A DNA stretch of 64,000 nt. It comes from Kitasatospora sp. NBC_00315 (GTDB taxonomy: Bacteria > Actinomycetota > Actinomycetes > Streptomycetales > Streptomycetaceae). Positions 23,439-31,816 of this stretch are shown piece after piece. Location of the stretch: the NCBI RefSeq assembly GCF_041435095.1, contig NZ_CP108025.1:4340001-4404000 (forward strand), written 5' to 3'. The position numbers were made by a program, and so were the translations under genes. How positions within the stretch are numbered: position 1 is the stretch's first letter; every line of letters begins with the position of its first letter. Below the pieces are notes generated by a model. That model was given only the letters and a program-made list of their open reading frames with translations. It had not been told where the DNA came from and did no database searches.

Positions 23439-26400
23439 ATGAGCCGACAGTATTCCCGCGACGCCGCCCGGTCCGCCCTCGGTCCGCGGCGCGGTGGGCG
23501 GCCGGACGGCCGTCGGCGCGGGTGGGCGGCGGGCGCCGCCACCGTCCTGGCGACCGGGCTGCTGCTCGGCTGGAACCCGCCGCTCTCGCTGGCCCGGCAG
23601 TCCCCCGACAGCTGGTCGGGGCAGCGCGGCGCCGAACTCCCCTCCGGGCTCACCGTCCTACTGGACTTCTCCGCCCAGCCCGGCGTCGGCGTCGTCGCCG
23701 AACCGGGCCGGCTCGCCGACCGGGCGGGCGGTGGCACCGCGGCCGCGTACGCCGACGGCCGTCGGCCCGGCGATGCCGCCGAGACCTTCCGGATCGCCGA
23801 GGACCGCCCGCAGGCGGACGGATCCTGGCGCACCCTGGGCACCCTGCGGATCGCCTTCTCCCGGGCCGTGCGCAATCCCGGACTGCACGTCAGCGGCCTG
23901 GCCGGGCTCGCCACCGGCAAGGGCGGCTCGACCGGTACGGCGACCCGGCTCACCGTCATCGGCGGCTCGCCGGCCGCCCCGGCGCTGGTCGCCCGGACGG
24001 ACTGGGCGGGCTGGACGGTGGACGGCAACGCGCTCGCCCCCGCCGGTGCGGACGGCGCCGCCGACGGCGCACCGGGAACGGCCGCCGAGGGGAGTCTGGA
24101 ACTCACCGGCACCTTCAGCACCGCCACCCTGCGGATCGAGCAGCGCTCCACCGCACGGGCGGGCAGCACCACCGCCCCGGCACCGCTGAAACGGGCCTTC
24201 ACCGTCACGCTCGACGAGCAGGTCGGCAGCGCGCCCGCCGGGTACACCAACGCCTCGCACCTGGTCTCGGACCTGTTCCTCGGCGCGGACGCGGGTCGCG
24301 GCGGGCCCGCCCCGGAGGCGCGGCGGCAGCGGTCCGGCGATTCGGGATCCGGCGATTCGGGTTCCGGTGATCCGGAGTCCGGCGATTCGGCGGCCGGTGG
24401 CCCGATGGTCGAGCTCGACGGCGGCGCCGCCCGGCGCAGTGTCTTCAGCAGCCGGGCTTCGTCCACGGCAGCTCCCCAGGCCCGGCCCGGCCGCGTCGAC
24501 CGCCCGGGCGCCGACCCGGCCGTCGACTATCCGGGCGAGGCCGCCATCGGCCGCTACTACCGGTTGAGCGTGCCCGTCGCGACCGGCGGCGCTCCCGCGA
24601 CCCTGGCCGGCTGGATCGACTTCGACCACAACGGACGCTTCGACGCCACCGAGCGCGTCCAGGCCGAGATCCCGGCCGGAGCCGCCGCCGCGGGCCTGGA
24701 GTGGACCGTCCCCGCCAGGGCCTCGGCCGGGGACACCTGGGCCCGGCTGCGGCTCGGCCGCGACGCCTCCCAGTTGGTCGAGCCCGGCGGCTTCGCCGAC
24801 TCGGGCGGTGTCGAGGACCAGCGCATCCGGCTCACCGTCGGCGCGGCCAGGCCCGAGATCGCCGTCCCCGTCGCGGGTGCCACGGTGGCCGACGCCCGCC
24901 CGCAGATCAGCGGGGAGGGCGTGGTGGCCGGTGCGTCCGTCGAGGTACGGGAGGGTGACGGCACGCTCTGCCGGGCCCAGGCCGACCGGGCCGGCGGCTG
25001 GGCCTGCCGGCCTGACGCACCGTTGGCCCAGGGCGCGCACAGTCTCACCCCCGTGGAGACCACCCCCGGCGCGGTGGTGCTGACCGGCGATGCCGTGAGG
25101 ATCACGGTGAAGACCACGCCGCCGGCCCCGCCGGCGATCACCCTGCCCGAGTACACCAACGACCCCGGGCTGCTGCTGACCGGCACCGCCGACCCCGGCA
25201 GCACCGTCTCCGTCACCGATCGGCCGGACGGTGCGCCGGCGGCCGAGCTCTGCAGCACGTCCGTGGGCCCTGACGGCGCCTGGTCCTGCCTGCCGGTGGA
25301 GAACCTCGCGGACGGTACCCACCACCTCACCCCGGCCGCCGTGGACGCGGCGGGGAACCACGCGTCCGGCACGGTCCGGCCGCTGATCGTCGACACCGCC
25401 GCCCCGGCCCGCCCGTCGCTGACCGCCCCGGCGACGGGGGCCACCGTGCAGAGCCTCCGGCCCCGGTTCGAGGGCCGGGCCGAACCGGGGGCGACCGTGA
25501 TGGTCACGCGTCCGGGCCCGGGAGCGGGCGAGCGGGTGGTGGTGTGCAGCGCGGTGGCCGCCGTGGACGGCAGCTGGAGCTGCACCGCGCAGCGCGATCT
25601 CGCGAGCGGTGACCAGGCGCTGGTGGTCACCGCCACCGACCGGGCGGGCAACGGGACCTCCGCGGACCGGACGACGATCCACGTGGCGCCGCCCGTGGCC
25701 TCGCCGTCGCCGTCGCCGTCCGCTGCCGCTGCCGCTGCCGCTGCTTCTGCGTTGCCGTCGCCCTCGTCCTCGCCGTCGTCCTCGGTGGCAGCCTCGCCGT
25801 CGTTGTCGCCAACGGTCCGGCCTTCGGCCTCCGCCGGGGCCGGTGCGGGTGTCACCGCCGGTGGCGGGGGACCGTCCGCGGAGCCGGCACGGTCCCCGTC
25901 GCCGTCGCCGTCCGTGTCGCCGTCCTCGGCTCCGTCCCCGACCTCGATCCCTGCTCCGGCGGAGGCGCTGGCGCCGGTGGCTCCGGGGCTTCTGCCGGTG
26001 GACGTCCCGGCGGTTTCCCCGGTCCCGGATGCTTCGCCCGGCCCCTCCAGGCCCTCCTCCTCGCCGTCCCCGGCCCCCTCGCCGTCGGCCGCCGCCGGGG
26101 GAGCGACTGGCGACCCGTCAGCCGGTCCAGCAGTCGCCCCGTTCTCCCTGTCCTTCCCATCTGCCCCGTCCGCCTCCTCCGCCTCGCGAAGTGCCGCGCC
26201 GGGCAGTCCGGCCGCCGCACCGGGCGAGGCCGCCCCGCTCACCTCGGGCCCGGCAGCCGTGCCCGGGGCGACCGTCCCGCCGACCTCCCCGTCTGCCCCG
26301 GGCTCGCCGACCGCCGCCCGGGCGCCGGCCCCGGTGTCCCCGACCGCCGGACCGGCCGGGCGCTCCGGCGCGGGCGCGACCGGTGGCACCGATGCGACCG

Positions 26401-26618
26401 AGGCCGCCGACGAGGCGGGGCCGGCCTTCGCGGAGGCCGCCCACGCCATGCCGGCACCGCCCACGGATGCCGGGCCGCCTCCCGCCCACCCCGCCCCGGG
26501 GCGCCGGCGGACCCTGCTGAGTGGCGTCCTGCTGCTGCTCGCCGCGGCGGGGCTGATCACCCGCCGGGTGTTCGGCCGGGGGAGCGGCCGCCGCAGGCGG
26601 GTGACATACGAGGGCTGA
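23439..26618 (+). CDS. long secreted or surface stalk protein with GEVED and Ig-like domains
   Basis: A 1059-residue exported protein. A twin-basic N-terminus and hydrophobic segment (about 28-45) form a signal. Residues about 60-290 are a unique surface domain, about 350-470 resemble a GEVED domain (GWIDFDHNGRF, DSGGVEDQRI), and three bacterial Ig-like repeats follow (about 475-755), each with SLTP/HHLTP-type strands. A 260-residue Ser/Pro/Ala stalk comes next, and the C-terminus is a membrane segment (LLSGVLLLLAAAGLITRR) with an Arg-rich tail. There is no LPXTG motif, so it is probably held by the membrane segment. AAGGAGA precedes the ATG. Roles in adhesion or envelope display are inferred. 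Confidence 0.8.
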   Translation: MSRQYSRDAARSALGPRRGGRPDGRRRGWAAGAATVLATGLLLGWNPPLSLARQSPDSWSGQRGAELPSGLTVLLDFSAQPGVGVVAEPGRLADRAGGGTAAAYADGRRPGDAAETFRIAEDRPQADGSWRTLGTLRIAFSRAVRNPGLHVSGLAGLATGKGGSTGTATRLTVIGGSPAAPALVARTDWAGWTVDGNALAPAGADGAADGAPGTAAEGSLELTGTFSTATLRIEQRSTARAGSTTAPAPLKRAFTVTLDEQVGSAPAGYTNASHLVSDLFLGADAGRGGPAPEARRQRSGDSGSGDSGSGDPESGDSAAGGPMVELDGGAARRSVFSSRASSTAAPQARPGRVDRPGADPAVDYPGEAAIGRYYRLSVPVATGGAPATLAGWIDFDHNGRFDATERVQAEIPAGAAAAGLEWTVPARASAGDTWARLRLGRDASQLVEPGGFADSGGVEDQRIRLTVGAARPEIAVPVAGATVADARPQISGEGVVAGASVEVREGDGTLCRAQADRAGGWACRPDAPLAQGAHSLTPVETTPGAVVLTGDAVRITVKTTPPAPPAITLPEYTNDPGLLLTGTADPGSTVSVTDRPDGAPAAELCSTSVGPDGAWSCLPVENLADGTHHLTPAAVDAAGNHASGTVRPLIVDTAAPARPSLTAPATGATVQSLRPRFEGRAEPGATVMVTRPGPGAGERVVVCSAVAAVDGSWSCTAQRDLASGDQALVVTATDRAGNGTSADRTTIHVAPPVASPSPSPSAAAAAAAASALPSPSSSPSSSVAASPSLSPTVRPSASAGAGAGVTAGGGGPSAEPARSPSPSPSVSPSSAPSPTSIPAPAEALAPVAPGLLPVDVPAVSPVPDASPGPSRPSSSPSPAPSPSAAAGGATGDPSAGPAVAPFSLSFPSAPSASSASRSAAPGSPAAAPGEAAPLTSGPAAVPGATVPPTSPSAPGSPTAARAPAPVSPTAGPAGRSGAGATGGTDATEAADEAGPAFAEAAHAMPAPPTDAGPPPAHPAPGRRRTLLSGVLLLLAAAGLITRRVFGRGSGRRRRVTYEG

Positions 26619-26850
26619 GCAGGTGGACCGAGCGCGTACCGAGCGCGAGGACTCACCGCGAACGCCCTTTCGTCACCACGCCGTTCAGGTGCCTGAGCGT
26701 CAGTTCCGATCCGGACGGATCGTCAGCGGATGCCGACACGCGAGGCGTTAAATGTCGCATTTGATGACATATGTACTTAGCCTGAGTCTGGCACTGCCCG
26801 TCAGATCCGGGCCGCCCGTTGCGCGACACACCGACCCCGAGGATCCGTGC

Positions 26851-28179
26851 ATGGACGTCACCCGCGATTCTTCGCAGCGACCCGACAATTTGGCCAACAC
26901 CCTGCCCGGGGTGCCGCCCGAGTTCGCCCCGGTGGGGGCGAGCCCGCTCGCCAAGGCGGCCAAGGCGCCGCTGGAGGCGGTCGGCCGGAGGCCGGCGCGT
27001 ACCGTTCCCGACCCGCTCGACGGCGGTCCGACCGCCGAGACGGTCGCCGTACCGGTGGTCCCGGCGGCAACGGAGCCCCACTCGGCCCAGTCGGCCCCGG
27101 CGCCGGGACGACCGGTGGTCGCCGCTCGGGCCGTCCCCCGCGAGGAGGACGCCGTGGTGCCCGCGACCGCGACCCGCCGCCCGCCCCGGGTGGACCCGGT
27201 CCTGCGCGAGCACGGCGCCGTCGCCCTGCCGGGGTGGATCGGCGTGCTCGCGCTGCTCGTCGGCCTCACGGCGGTGACGGCGGTGCTGGCGCGGGCCGGG
27301 GCGATCCCGCACTGGGCCGCGCTCCCCGACATCCGCAGCGCCGCGGCGAAGGCGGCCGGCGGTCCGGTGATCACCGTCCGGTCGGTGGCCGCCGCGGCCA
27401 CCGGCGCGCTGCTGCTCCTGTTCACGCTGGCCGGGCTGCTGGCCAACGCGGGCGGTGAGACCCGCGTCCTCACCCGCTGGGGCCGCTACCGGGGCACCGT
27501 CCGCCGGACCGGTCTGGTCTGGGTCAACCCGCTGCTGCGCCGGCGCCGGGTGGACGTCCGGCTGCGGCACTGGCGCAGCGAGCCGGTCCCCGCCGTCGAC
27601 CGGGCGGGCACCCCGATCGTGGTGCGGCTGCTGATCGTCTGGCGCGTCAAGGACACCGCGCGGGCGCTGCTGTCGATCGCCGACCACGAGAACTACCTGC
27701 GCGAGCAGGTGCACGCGGTGCTGACCCGGACGGCCTCCACGCTGCCCTGCGACAGCAACGCGGCGCCGGGCCCGGCCCTGCGGGACGGCCAGTGGTTCGC
27801 GGACGAGCTGACCCGGGCGCTGGCGGCCGAGGTCGCCCCGGCCGGCCTGGAGGTCTACTCCGCGCAGCCGTTGGCGCTGGACTACGCGCCGGAGGTGGCC
27901 GAGTCGATGCGTCGGCGCCGCCTCGCGGACCTCGACGCCGGCCTGCGCAACGTGCTCGTCGACGACGCCGTGGAGTCGGCGGCCCTCGCGGTGCGCCGAC
28001 TGGAGCGGGCCACCGCGCACGAACTGGACGAGGCCGCCCGCAGCGCCCTGATGGAGCAGCTGCTGGTCGCCTTCGTCGCCCCGGCCGGTGTGGCCGCCTC
28101 GGTACCGTCCCCGACTGTCCGGGCCGGGGGAACGCCATCGGCCGTCAGGGCCGGACGAAAGGAAGGACGACCCGCATGA
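26851..28179 (+). CDS. SPFH domain membrane protein
   Basis: A 442-residue protein with a disordered Pro/Ala-rich N-terminus (about 1-120), two membrane segments (about 130-150 and 185-205), then an SPFH/prohibitin-like domain (TRVLTRWGRYRGTV to PLALDYAPEV, about 210-360) and a short helical tail. I use the ATG with GAGG eight bases upstream, not the ATG 99 bases earlier. Its stop overlaps the NlpC/P60 start as ATGA, so the scaffold and the cell-wall hydrolase are made together, which suggests it positions or restrains that enzyme at the membrane. Distinct from the SPFH protein near 5 kb. Confidence 0.85.
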   Translation: MDVTRDSSQRPDNLANTLPGVPPEFAPVGASPLAKAAKAPLEAVGRRPARTVPDPLDGGPTAETVAVPVVPAATEPHSAQSAPAPGRPVVAARAVPREEDAVVPATATRRPPRVDPVLREHGAVALPGWIGVLALLVGLTAVTAVLARAGAIPHWAALPDIRSAAAKAAGGPVITVRSVAAAATGALLLLFTLAGLLANAGGETRVLTRWGRYRGTVRRTGLVWVNPLLRRRRVDVRLRHWRSEPVPAVDRAGTPIVVRLLIVWRVKDTARALLSIADHENYLREQVHAVLTRTASTLPCDSNAAPGPALRDGQWFADELTRALAAEVAPAGLEVYSAQPLALDYAPEVAESMRRRRLADLDAGLRNVLVDDAVESAALAVRRLERATAHELDEAARSALMEQLLVAFVAPAGVAASVPSPTVRAGGTPSAVRAGRKEGRPA

Positions 28180-29162
28180 GGATAGCCATCGCACCCGCTA
28201 CCGCCGATCCGGCTCTCGCAGGCTTCGACGAGAGCCGCGGCACCGCCGCCGCGATAGCGGGCTGCCGCTGCCCGGACTGCGCGTCGGCGGCGCGCGCGGC
28301 CACGCGGGCCGCCCGGGCCGGTGCCGGACGGGCCCACCGCGCCGTCCGGAGCACCTGCCTGGCCACCACCGTGGTGGCGGGGGCGGGAGTCATCGGCCTG
28401 ACCGCCGGCGCCGGAGCCGCGCACGCAGCGTCCGCGCCGGTCGAGCAGGGCTGGGACGGCTCGAAGTACTGGTTCCGGACCGCGGGCGGTGAGTGGCGCT
28501 ACACCGCCCACTACGACGTCTACCTGAACCGGATCGGTGGCAGGACCCAGTCGCCGGCCTCCGCACCGGCCCCCGCGTCGGCCTCCTCCGCCGGAGGCGG
28601 CGGCACGTCGGGAACCGGCCTCAAGCAGGGCTGGGACGGCTCGAAGTACTGGTTCCGGACCGCGGGCGGTGAGTGGCGCTACACCGCCCACTACGACGTC
28701 TACCTGAACCGGATCGGCCGCAGCGGCTCCGCCGCCGAGCCCGCCGGGCCGGCCAGGCCCGCTGCCCCGGCCGCCGCCTCGGACGGTGCGGAGAGCAGCG
28801 CGGACGCCGTCGACTACGCCCTCGCGCAGTTGGGCAAGCCCTACGTGTGGGGCGGGAACGGCCCGGCCGGGTTCGACTGCTCGGGGCTGGTCCAGCAGGC
28901 GTACCGGCAGAGCGGGATCGCTCTCCCCCGGGTGGCGAACGACCAGTACGCGGCCACCACCCCGATCTCCGCGGGTGAGCTCCGCCGCGGCGACCTGCTC
29001 TTCTGGTCGGACAGCGGCCGGGCCTCCGGCATCCACCACGTCGGGATCTATCTGGGCGGCGGTAAGTTCGTGGAGGCCCCACGCCCCGGGAGGAGCGTCC
29101 GGATCTCGACCCTCGCCGGCGGCTACCGCCCGACCCACTTCGGCCGCCCCACGGCTCGGTGA
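28176..29162 (+). CDS. NlpC/P60 peptidoglycan hydrolase with duplicated N-terminal motif
   Basis: A 328-residue exported endopeptidase. Residues 1-60 contain a Cys cluster (C30, C32, C35) before a hydrophobic signal (about 62-85, ending AHAASA). Two near-identical 30-residue units follow (starting 91 and 151; QGWDGSKYWF and YTAHYDVYLNRIG), each possibly a small wall-binding module. The catalytic NlpC/P60 domain (about 208-328) has C235 in FDCSGLVQQAY, a His in IHHVGIYLG and a third residue following. It probably cleaves D-Glu/mDAP bonds in peptides. The start overlaps the SPFH gene. The unusually long pre-signal segment could be regulatory. Confidence 0.88.
   Translation: MRIAIAPATADPALAGFDESRGTAAAIAGCRCPDCASAARAATRAARAGAGRAHRAVRSTCLATTVVAGAGVIGLTAGAGAAHAASAPVEQGWDGSKYWFRTAGGEWRYTAHYDVYLNRIGGRTQSPASAPAPASASSAGGGGTSGTGLKQGWDGSKYWFRTAGGEWRYTAHYDVYLNRIGRSGSAAEPAGPARPAAPAAASDGAESSADAVDYALAQLGKPYVWGGNGPAGFDCSGLVQQAYRQSGIALPRVANDQYAATTPISAGELRRGDLLFWSDSGRASGIHHVGIYLGGGKFVEAPRPGRSVRISTLAGGYRPTHFGRPTAR
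28444..28717 (+). repeat. 94-bp perfect direct repeat inside the NlpC/P60 gene
   Basis: Bases 28444-28537 recur without change at 28624-28717, period 180 bases. Absence of synonymous differences points to recent duplication or gene conversion. Confidence 0.95.
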
Positions 29163-29216
29163 CCGGGACGGATCTCCGCATCCGTTCGCCGGCACCCCCT
29201 CCGTCCGCGTTCACCC

Positions 29217-29287
29217 GGGGCGTTGTCCACAGCCTGTGGACAACGCCCCGAGGTGTGGGTCCGGCCCGTCCACAGCCTGTGGACGGC
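29217..29287. terminator. twin palindromes with DnaA-box-like arms between convergent genes
   Basis: First hairpin: 15-base perfect arms 29217-29231 and 29235-29249, 3-nt loop. Second: 9-base arms 29267-29275 and 29279-29287, same GCC loop. Both share the core GTCCACAGCCTGTGGAC. The first contains TTGTCCACA and its inverse, the streptomycete DnaA-box consensus. Position between the convergent NlpC/P60 and aldo/keto reductase genes fits a bidirectional terminator, but DnaA binding is possible. Confidence 0.7.
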
Positions 29288-29299
29288 GGGGCGGCCCGC

Positions 29300-30268
29300 T
29301 CAGGCCGAGGCGTCGTCGAGCAGGGCCAGCTCCTCCGGTGCCAGCCGCAGACCGGCGGCGGCCAGCAGTGGCGGCAGCTGCTCGACCGTGCGCGCGCTGG
29401 CGATCGGTGCGGCGACGGTCGGCCGGGAGGCCAGCCAGGCCAGCGCGACCGTGGCGAGCTCGCTGCCGCGTGCCGTGGCGACCGCGTCCAGTGCCTCCAG
29501 CACCTTCGGGCCGCGCGCGTCCTCCAGGTAGCGGCCGGCGCCCTGCGCCCGTGCGCTGTCCACCGCGGCGCCACCGGGACGGTACTTGCCCGTCAGGAAG
29601 CCCGACGCCAGGGCGAAGTAGGGCACCGCCGACAGTCCGTGCTCGGCGACGACCGCGGCGAGCGGCCCCTCGTAGGTCGCTCGGGAGACCAGGTTGTAGT
29701 GCGGCTGGACGGCGATGTACCTGGCCAGGCCCTCGCGCTCGGAGAAGGCCAGCGATTCGGCGAGCCGCTCGGCGCTGATGTTGGAGGCGGCGATCTCACG
29801 GACCTTGCCCTCCTTGACCAGCTCGTCGAGGGCGCCGATGAACTCCTCCACCGGGGTCTGCGGATCGTCCCGGTGGGTGTAGAGCAGGTCGATCCGCTCC
29901 ACGCCGAGCCGGCGCAGGGACTCCTCCGTCGCCGACTTCACGGTGGCGGCCCGCAGGCCGGTCGAGTCGGGGTGGGCGCCGACCTTGGTGGCGATCACGA
30001 TCTCGTCCCGGTTGCCCCGGCTGCGCAGCCAGTTGCCGATGATGGCCTCCGACTCGCCGCCGGTGTTGCCCGGCACCCAGGCCGAGTAGACGTCGGCGGT
30101 GTCGACGAAGTCCCCGCCGCCGGCCGTGAACGCGTCGAGCACCGCGAACGACTGCGCCTCGTCCGCCGTCCAGCCGAAGACGTTGCCGCCGAGGGAGAGC
30201 GGGAAGACGGCGAGATCGGAGGTGCCGAGCGTCACACGGGGCCGGGAGTCACTGTGGTTATCGGTCAT
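29300..30268 (-). CDS. aldo/keto reductase
   Basis: NADPH-dependent oxidoreductase of 322 residues, TIM-barrel. Catalytic tetrad is seen as D in DFVDTADVYS, with Y in ADVYS, K in ATKVGAH and H in LLYTHRDD; the cofactor-binding end is ASARTVEQL. The family matches actinobacterial AKR proteins related to YajO/YhdN. Start is the ATG of MTDNHSDS; a frame open 170 bases upstream is not protein-like. Substrates are not predictable. It is convergent with the NlpC/P60 gene and divergent from the small membrane protein gene. Confidence 0.88.
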   Translation of the reverse strand: MTDNHSDSRPRVTLGTSDLAVFPLSLGGNVFGWTADEAQSFAVLDAFTAGGGDFVDTADVYSAWVPGNTGGESEAIIGNWLRSRGNRDEIVIATKVGAHPDSTGLRAATVKSATEESLRRLGVERIDLLYTHRDDPQTPVEEFIGALDELVKEGKVREIAASNISAERLAESLAFSEREGLARYIAVQPHYNLVSRATYEGPLAAVVAEHGLSAVPYFALASGFLTGKYRPGGAAVDSARAQGAGRYLEDARGPKVLEALDAVATARGSELATVALAWLASRPTVAAPIASARTVEQLPPLLAAAGLRLAPEELALLDDASA

Positions 30269-30360
30269 GCCCGAAGTCAACCCGATCCCGGTGGCGGCCA
30301 TTCCGCCGTCGCCGAGGTCTTCACGAGCTTGTCGTGCCGCCGTTGCACACCCGCCGGGAC

Positions 30361-30386
30361 GGCCCCCTCCGGATCCGGAGGGGGCC
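30361..30386. promoter_or_regulatory. 26-bp perfect palindrome upstream of a small membrane protein
   Basis: Two 13-base arms with no spacer (GGCCCCCTCCGGA and its inverse). It lies between divergent genes, 43 bases before the ATG at 30429, so it is more likely an operator or leader hairpin than a terminator. Confidence 0.5.
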
Positions 30387-30428
30387 TGGGGTGTCGGCGG
30401 GGTGGCCGGATTCGTTAGAGTCCCTGCC

Positions 30429-30629
30429 ATGGCTGACAACGACTACGACCCCGCCGGCAACACCCAGATGTTCCGGGCGTTCGTCGACGAGACCCCGGCC
30501 CCCCAGGCGCCCGGCTCCGTCTCCACCTATGGCAGCAACCGCGGCGGCAACCGCACCGGCGTGGTCGCCGGCATCGCTGTCGCGGTGGTGGCCGTGCTGG
30601 CCGTCGTCATCTGGCTCGCGGTCAGGTAG
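30429..30629 (+). CDS. small single-pass membrane protein
   Basis: A 66-residue protein with a soluble N-terminus (MADNDYDPAGNTQMFRAFVD) and one C-terminal membrane helix (GVVAGIAVAVVAVLAVVIWLAV). The N-terminal signature is familiar from conserved streptomycete small proteins, but I know no function. It stands alone, convergent with the GH114 gene of the polysaccharide cluster. Confidence 0.75.
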   Translation: MADNDYDPAGNTQMFRAFVDETPAPQAPGSVSTYGSNRGGNRTGVVAGIAVAVVAVLAVVIWLAVR

Positions 30630-30678
30630 GGCCCTCCCCGACCGGTGCGCCTGGCGGCGCGGGCAGGCCACGGCCTGC

Positions 30679-31677
30679 TCAGCAGGGCTGCCGCCAGGCG
30701 TCCAGGTTCAGGTGCTTCTCCATCGAGCTGAGACCCAGCGACTTCGCCTGGGAGCAGAACTTGCCGACCGGCACGTTGTACTCGACGTGCAGCACGGCCT
30801 TGCCCGCCTTGATGAACGGGCTGAGCTTGGCGCACTCGTCGTACTCGGCGCACTGCTCGTTCACCGCGAAGTCGAAGTCGCCGACCAGCTCCGGGATCTG
30901 GTCCAGGTCGTTCTTCAGGGCCACCGCCATGCCGCGTTCGTGCGCCAGGCCGGCGATCATGCGGTTGTACGCGAGCTGGTCGTTCGCGGTGAGCGGGAAG
31001 CCGGTCTTGTTGACGTAGGCGTCCAGCAGATCCGGCTCGACGGCGTCGAAGCCCTTGGCCCTGCACATGTCGAAGCGGGTGGCCATCAGCGGCTTCAGCT
31101 TGTCGATCTGCCGGATGTCGAACCACTTCTCGCCCTGCCAGCCGTTGCCGGAACCCTGCAGCGACTTGGAGAAGGCCGTGGCGTCGGGGCGGAAGTCCTC
31201 CCAGGAGCCGGCGTTGACGTAGCAGACCACCTTGCGGCCCTTGGCGTGCAGCGCGGCGACCACGGAGGCGTCGTGCTCGAAGCCGTCGATGTCGTAGACC
31301 GGAACGTCCACCGACTGGTCGAGCGTGCCGCCGAGTTGCCACTGCCAGGTGACGCCCGGCCGCGGCTGCCAGATCGCGCCGGCCGGATTCGGTGCTCCGC
31401 CCCGGGTGCCCGGAGTGCCGCCCGGGGTGGTGCCCGCGGGTGTGCCGGGGGCCCCGGTGCCCGTGGCGGGCGGGGTGCTGCCGTCCGGGCTGGTGGGCGG
31501 GGTCTGCGACGGGGTGGCCGGGGCGGGGACGGCCGGGGCGGTGGCCGCCGGCGTGTCCGTTCCCGTCGCGTCGGCGGAGGCGCTGTCGTCGCCCTCGTCC
31601 GAGCTGCTGCACGAGGTGGCCAGCAGGGCGGTGGTCAGGGCTACGGCGGCCAGCATGGGCCTGGAACGGCGGGTCAC
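30679..31677 (-). CDS. GH114 endo-alpha-1,4-polygalactosaminidase lipoprotein
   Basis: Predicted secreted hydrolase of 332 residues from a GTG start. Lipobox LLATSC gives lipidation at C23, followed by an 80-residue Thr/Pro/Gly linker that lets the enzyme reach into the wall. The GH114 barrel (about 100-332) shows YDIDGFEHD, VVCYVNAGSWEDFRPD, the catalytic-type FDAVEPDLLD (E214, D216) and FAVNEQCAEYDEC (E274). Family members cleave alpha-1,4-linked galactosamine polymers; the fungal Ega3 does so for galactosaminogalactan. It is the last gene of the minus-strand polysaccharide cluster, 140 bases after the spherulin-like gene, so it probably trims or releases the polymer made upstream. Confidence 0.88.
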   Translation of the reverse strand: MTRRSRPMLAAVALTTALLATSCSSSDEGDDSASADATGTDTPAATAPAVPAPATPSQTPPTSPDGSTPPATGTGAPGTPAGTTPGGTPGTRGGAPNPAGAIWQPRPGVTWQWQLGGTLDQSVDVPVYDIDGFEHDASVVAALHAKGRKVVCYVNAGSWEDFRPDATAFSKSLQGSGNGWQGEKWFDIRQIDKLKPLMATRFDMCRAKGFDAVEPDLLDAYVNKTGFPLTANDQLAYNRMIAGLAHERGMAVALKNDLDQIPELVGDFDFAVNEQCAEYDECAKLSPFIKAGKAVLHVEYNVPVGKFCSQAKSLGLSSMEKHLNLDAWRQPC

Positions 31678-31816
31678 AGTACTCGAACTCCGGATCGGGT
31701 CGGGTCTCTTCGGGTCGGTTCCGGCGGGGCGGCACCGAGGTCGGCCCGCCGGCTCGCCGCGGTGGCGCCGGGCCGTGCGGGCCTGCCGGAACCGGGGCCG
31801 CCCGGTACCGGCCGGG

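Noticed and set aside
23439..26618. Sortase-anchored surface protein
   Set aside because: No LPXTG-like motif before the C-terminal helix and tail.
29217..29287. Chromosomal replication origin
   Set aside because: Only two DnaA-box pairs, no dnaA/dnaN genes and no array of boxes as in streptomycete oriC.
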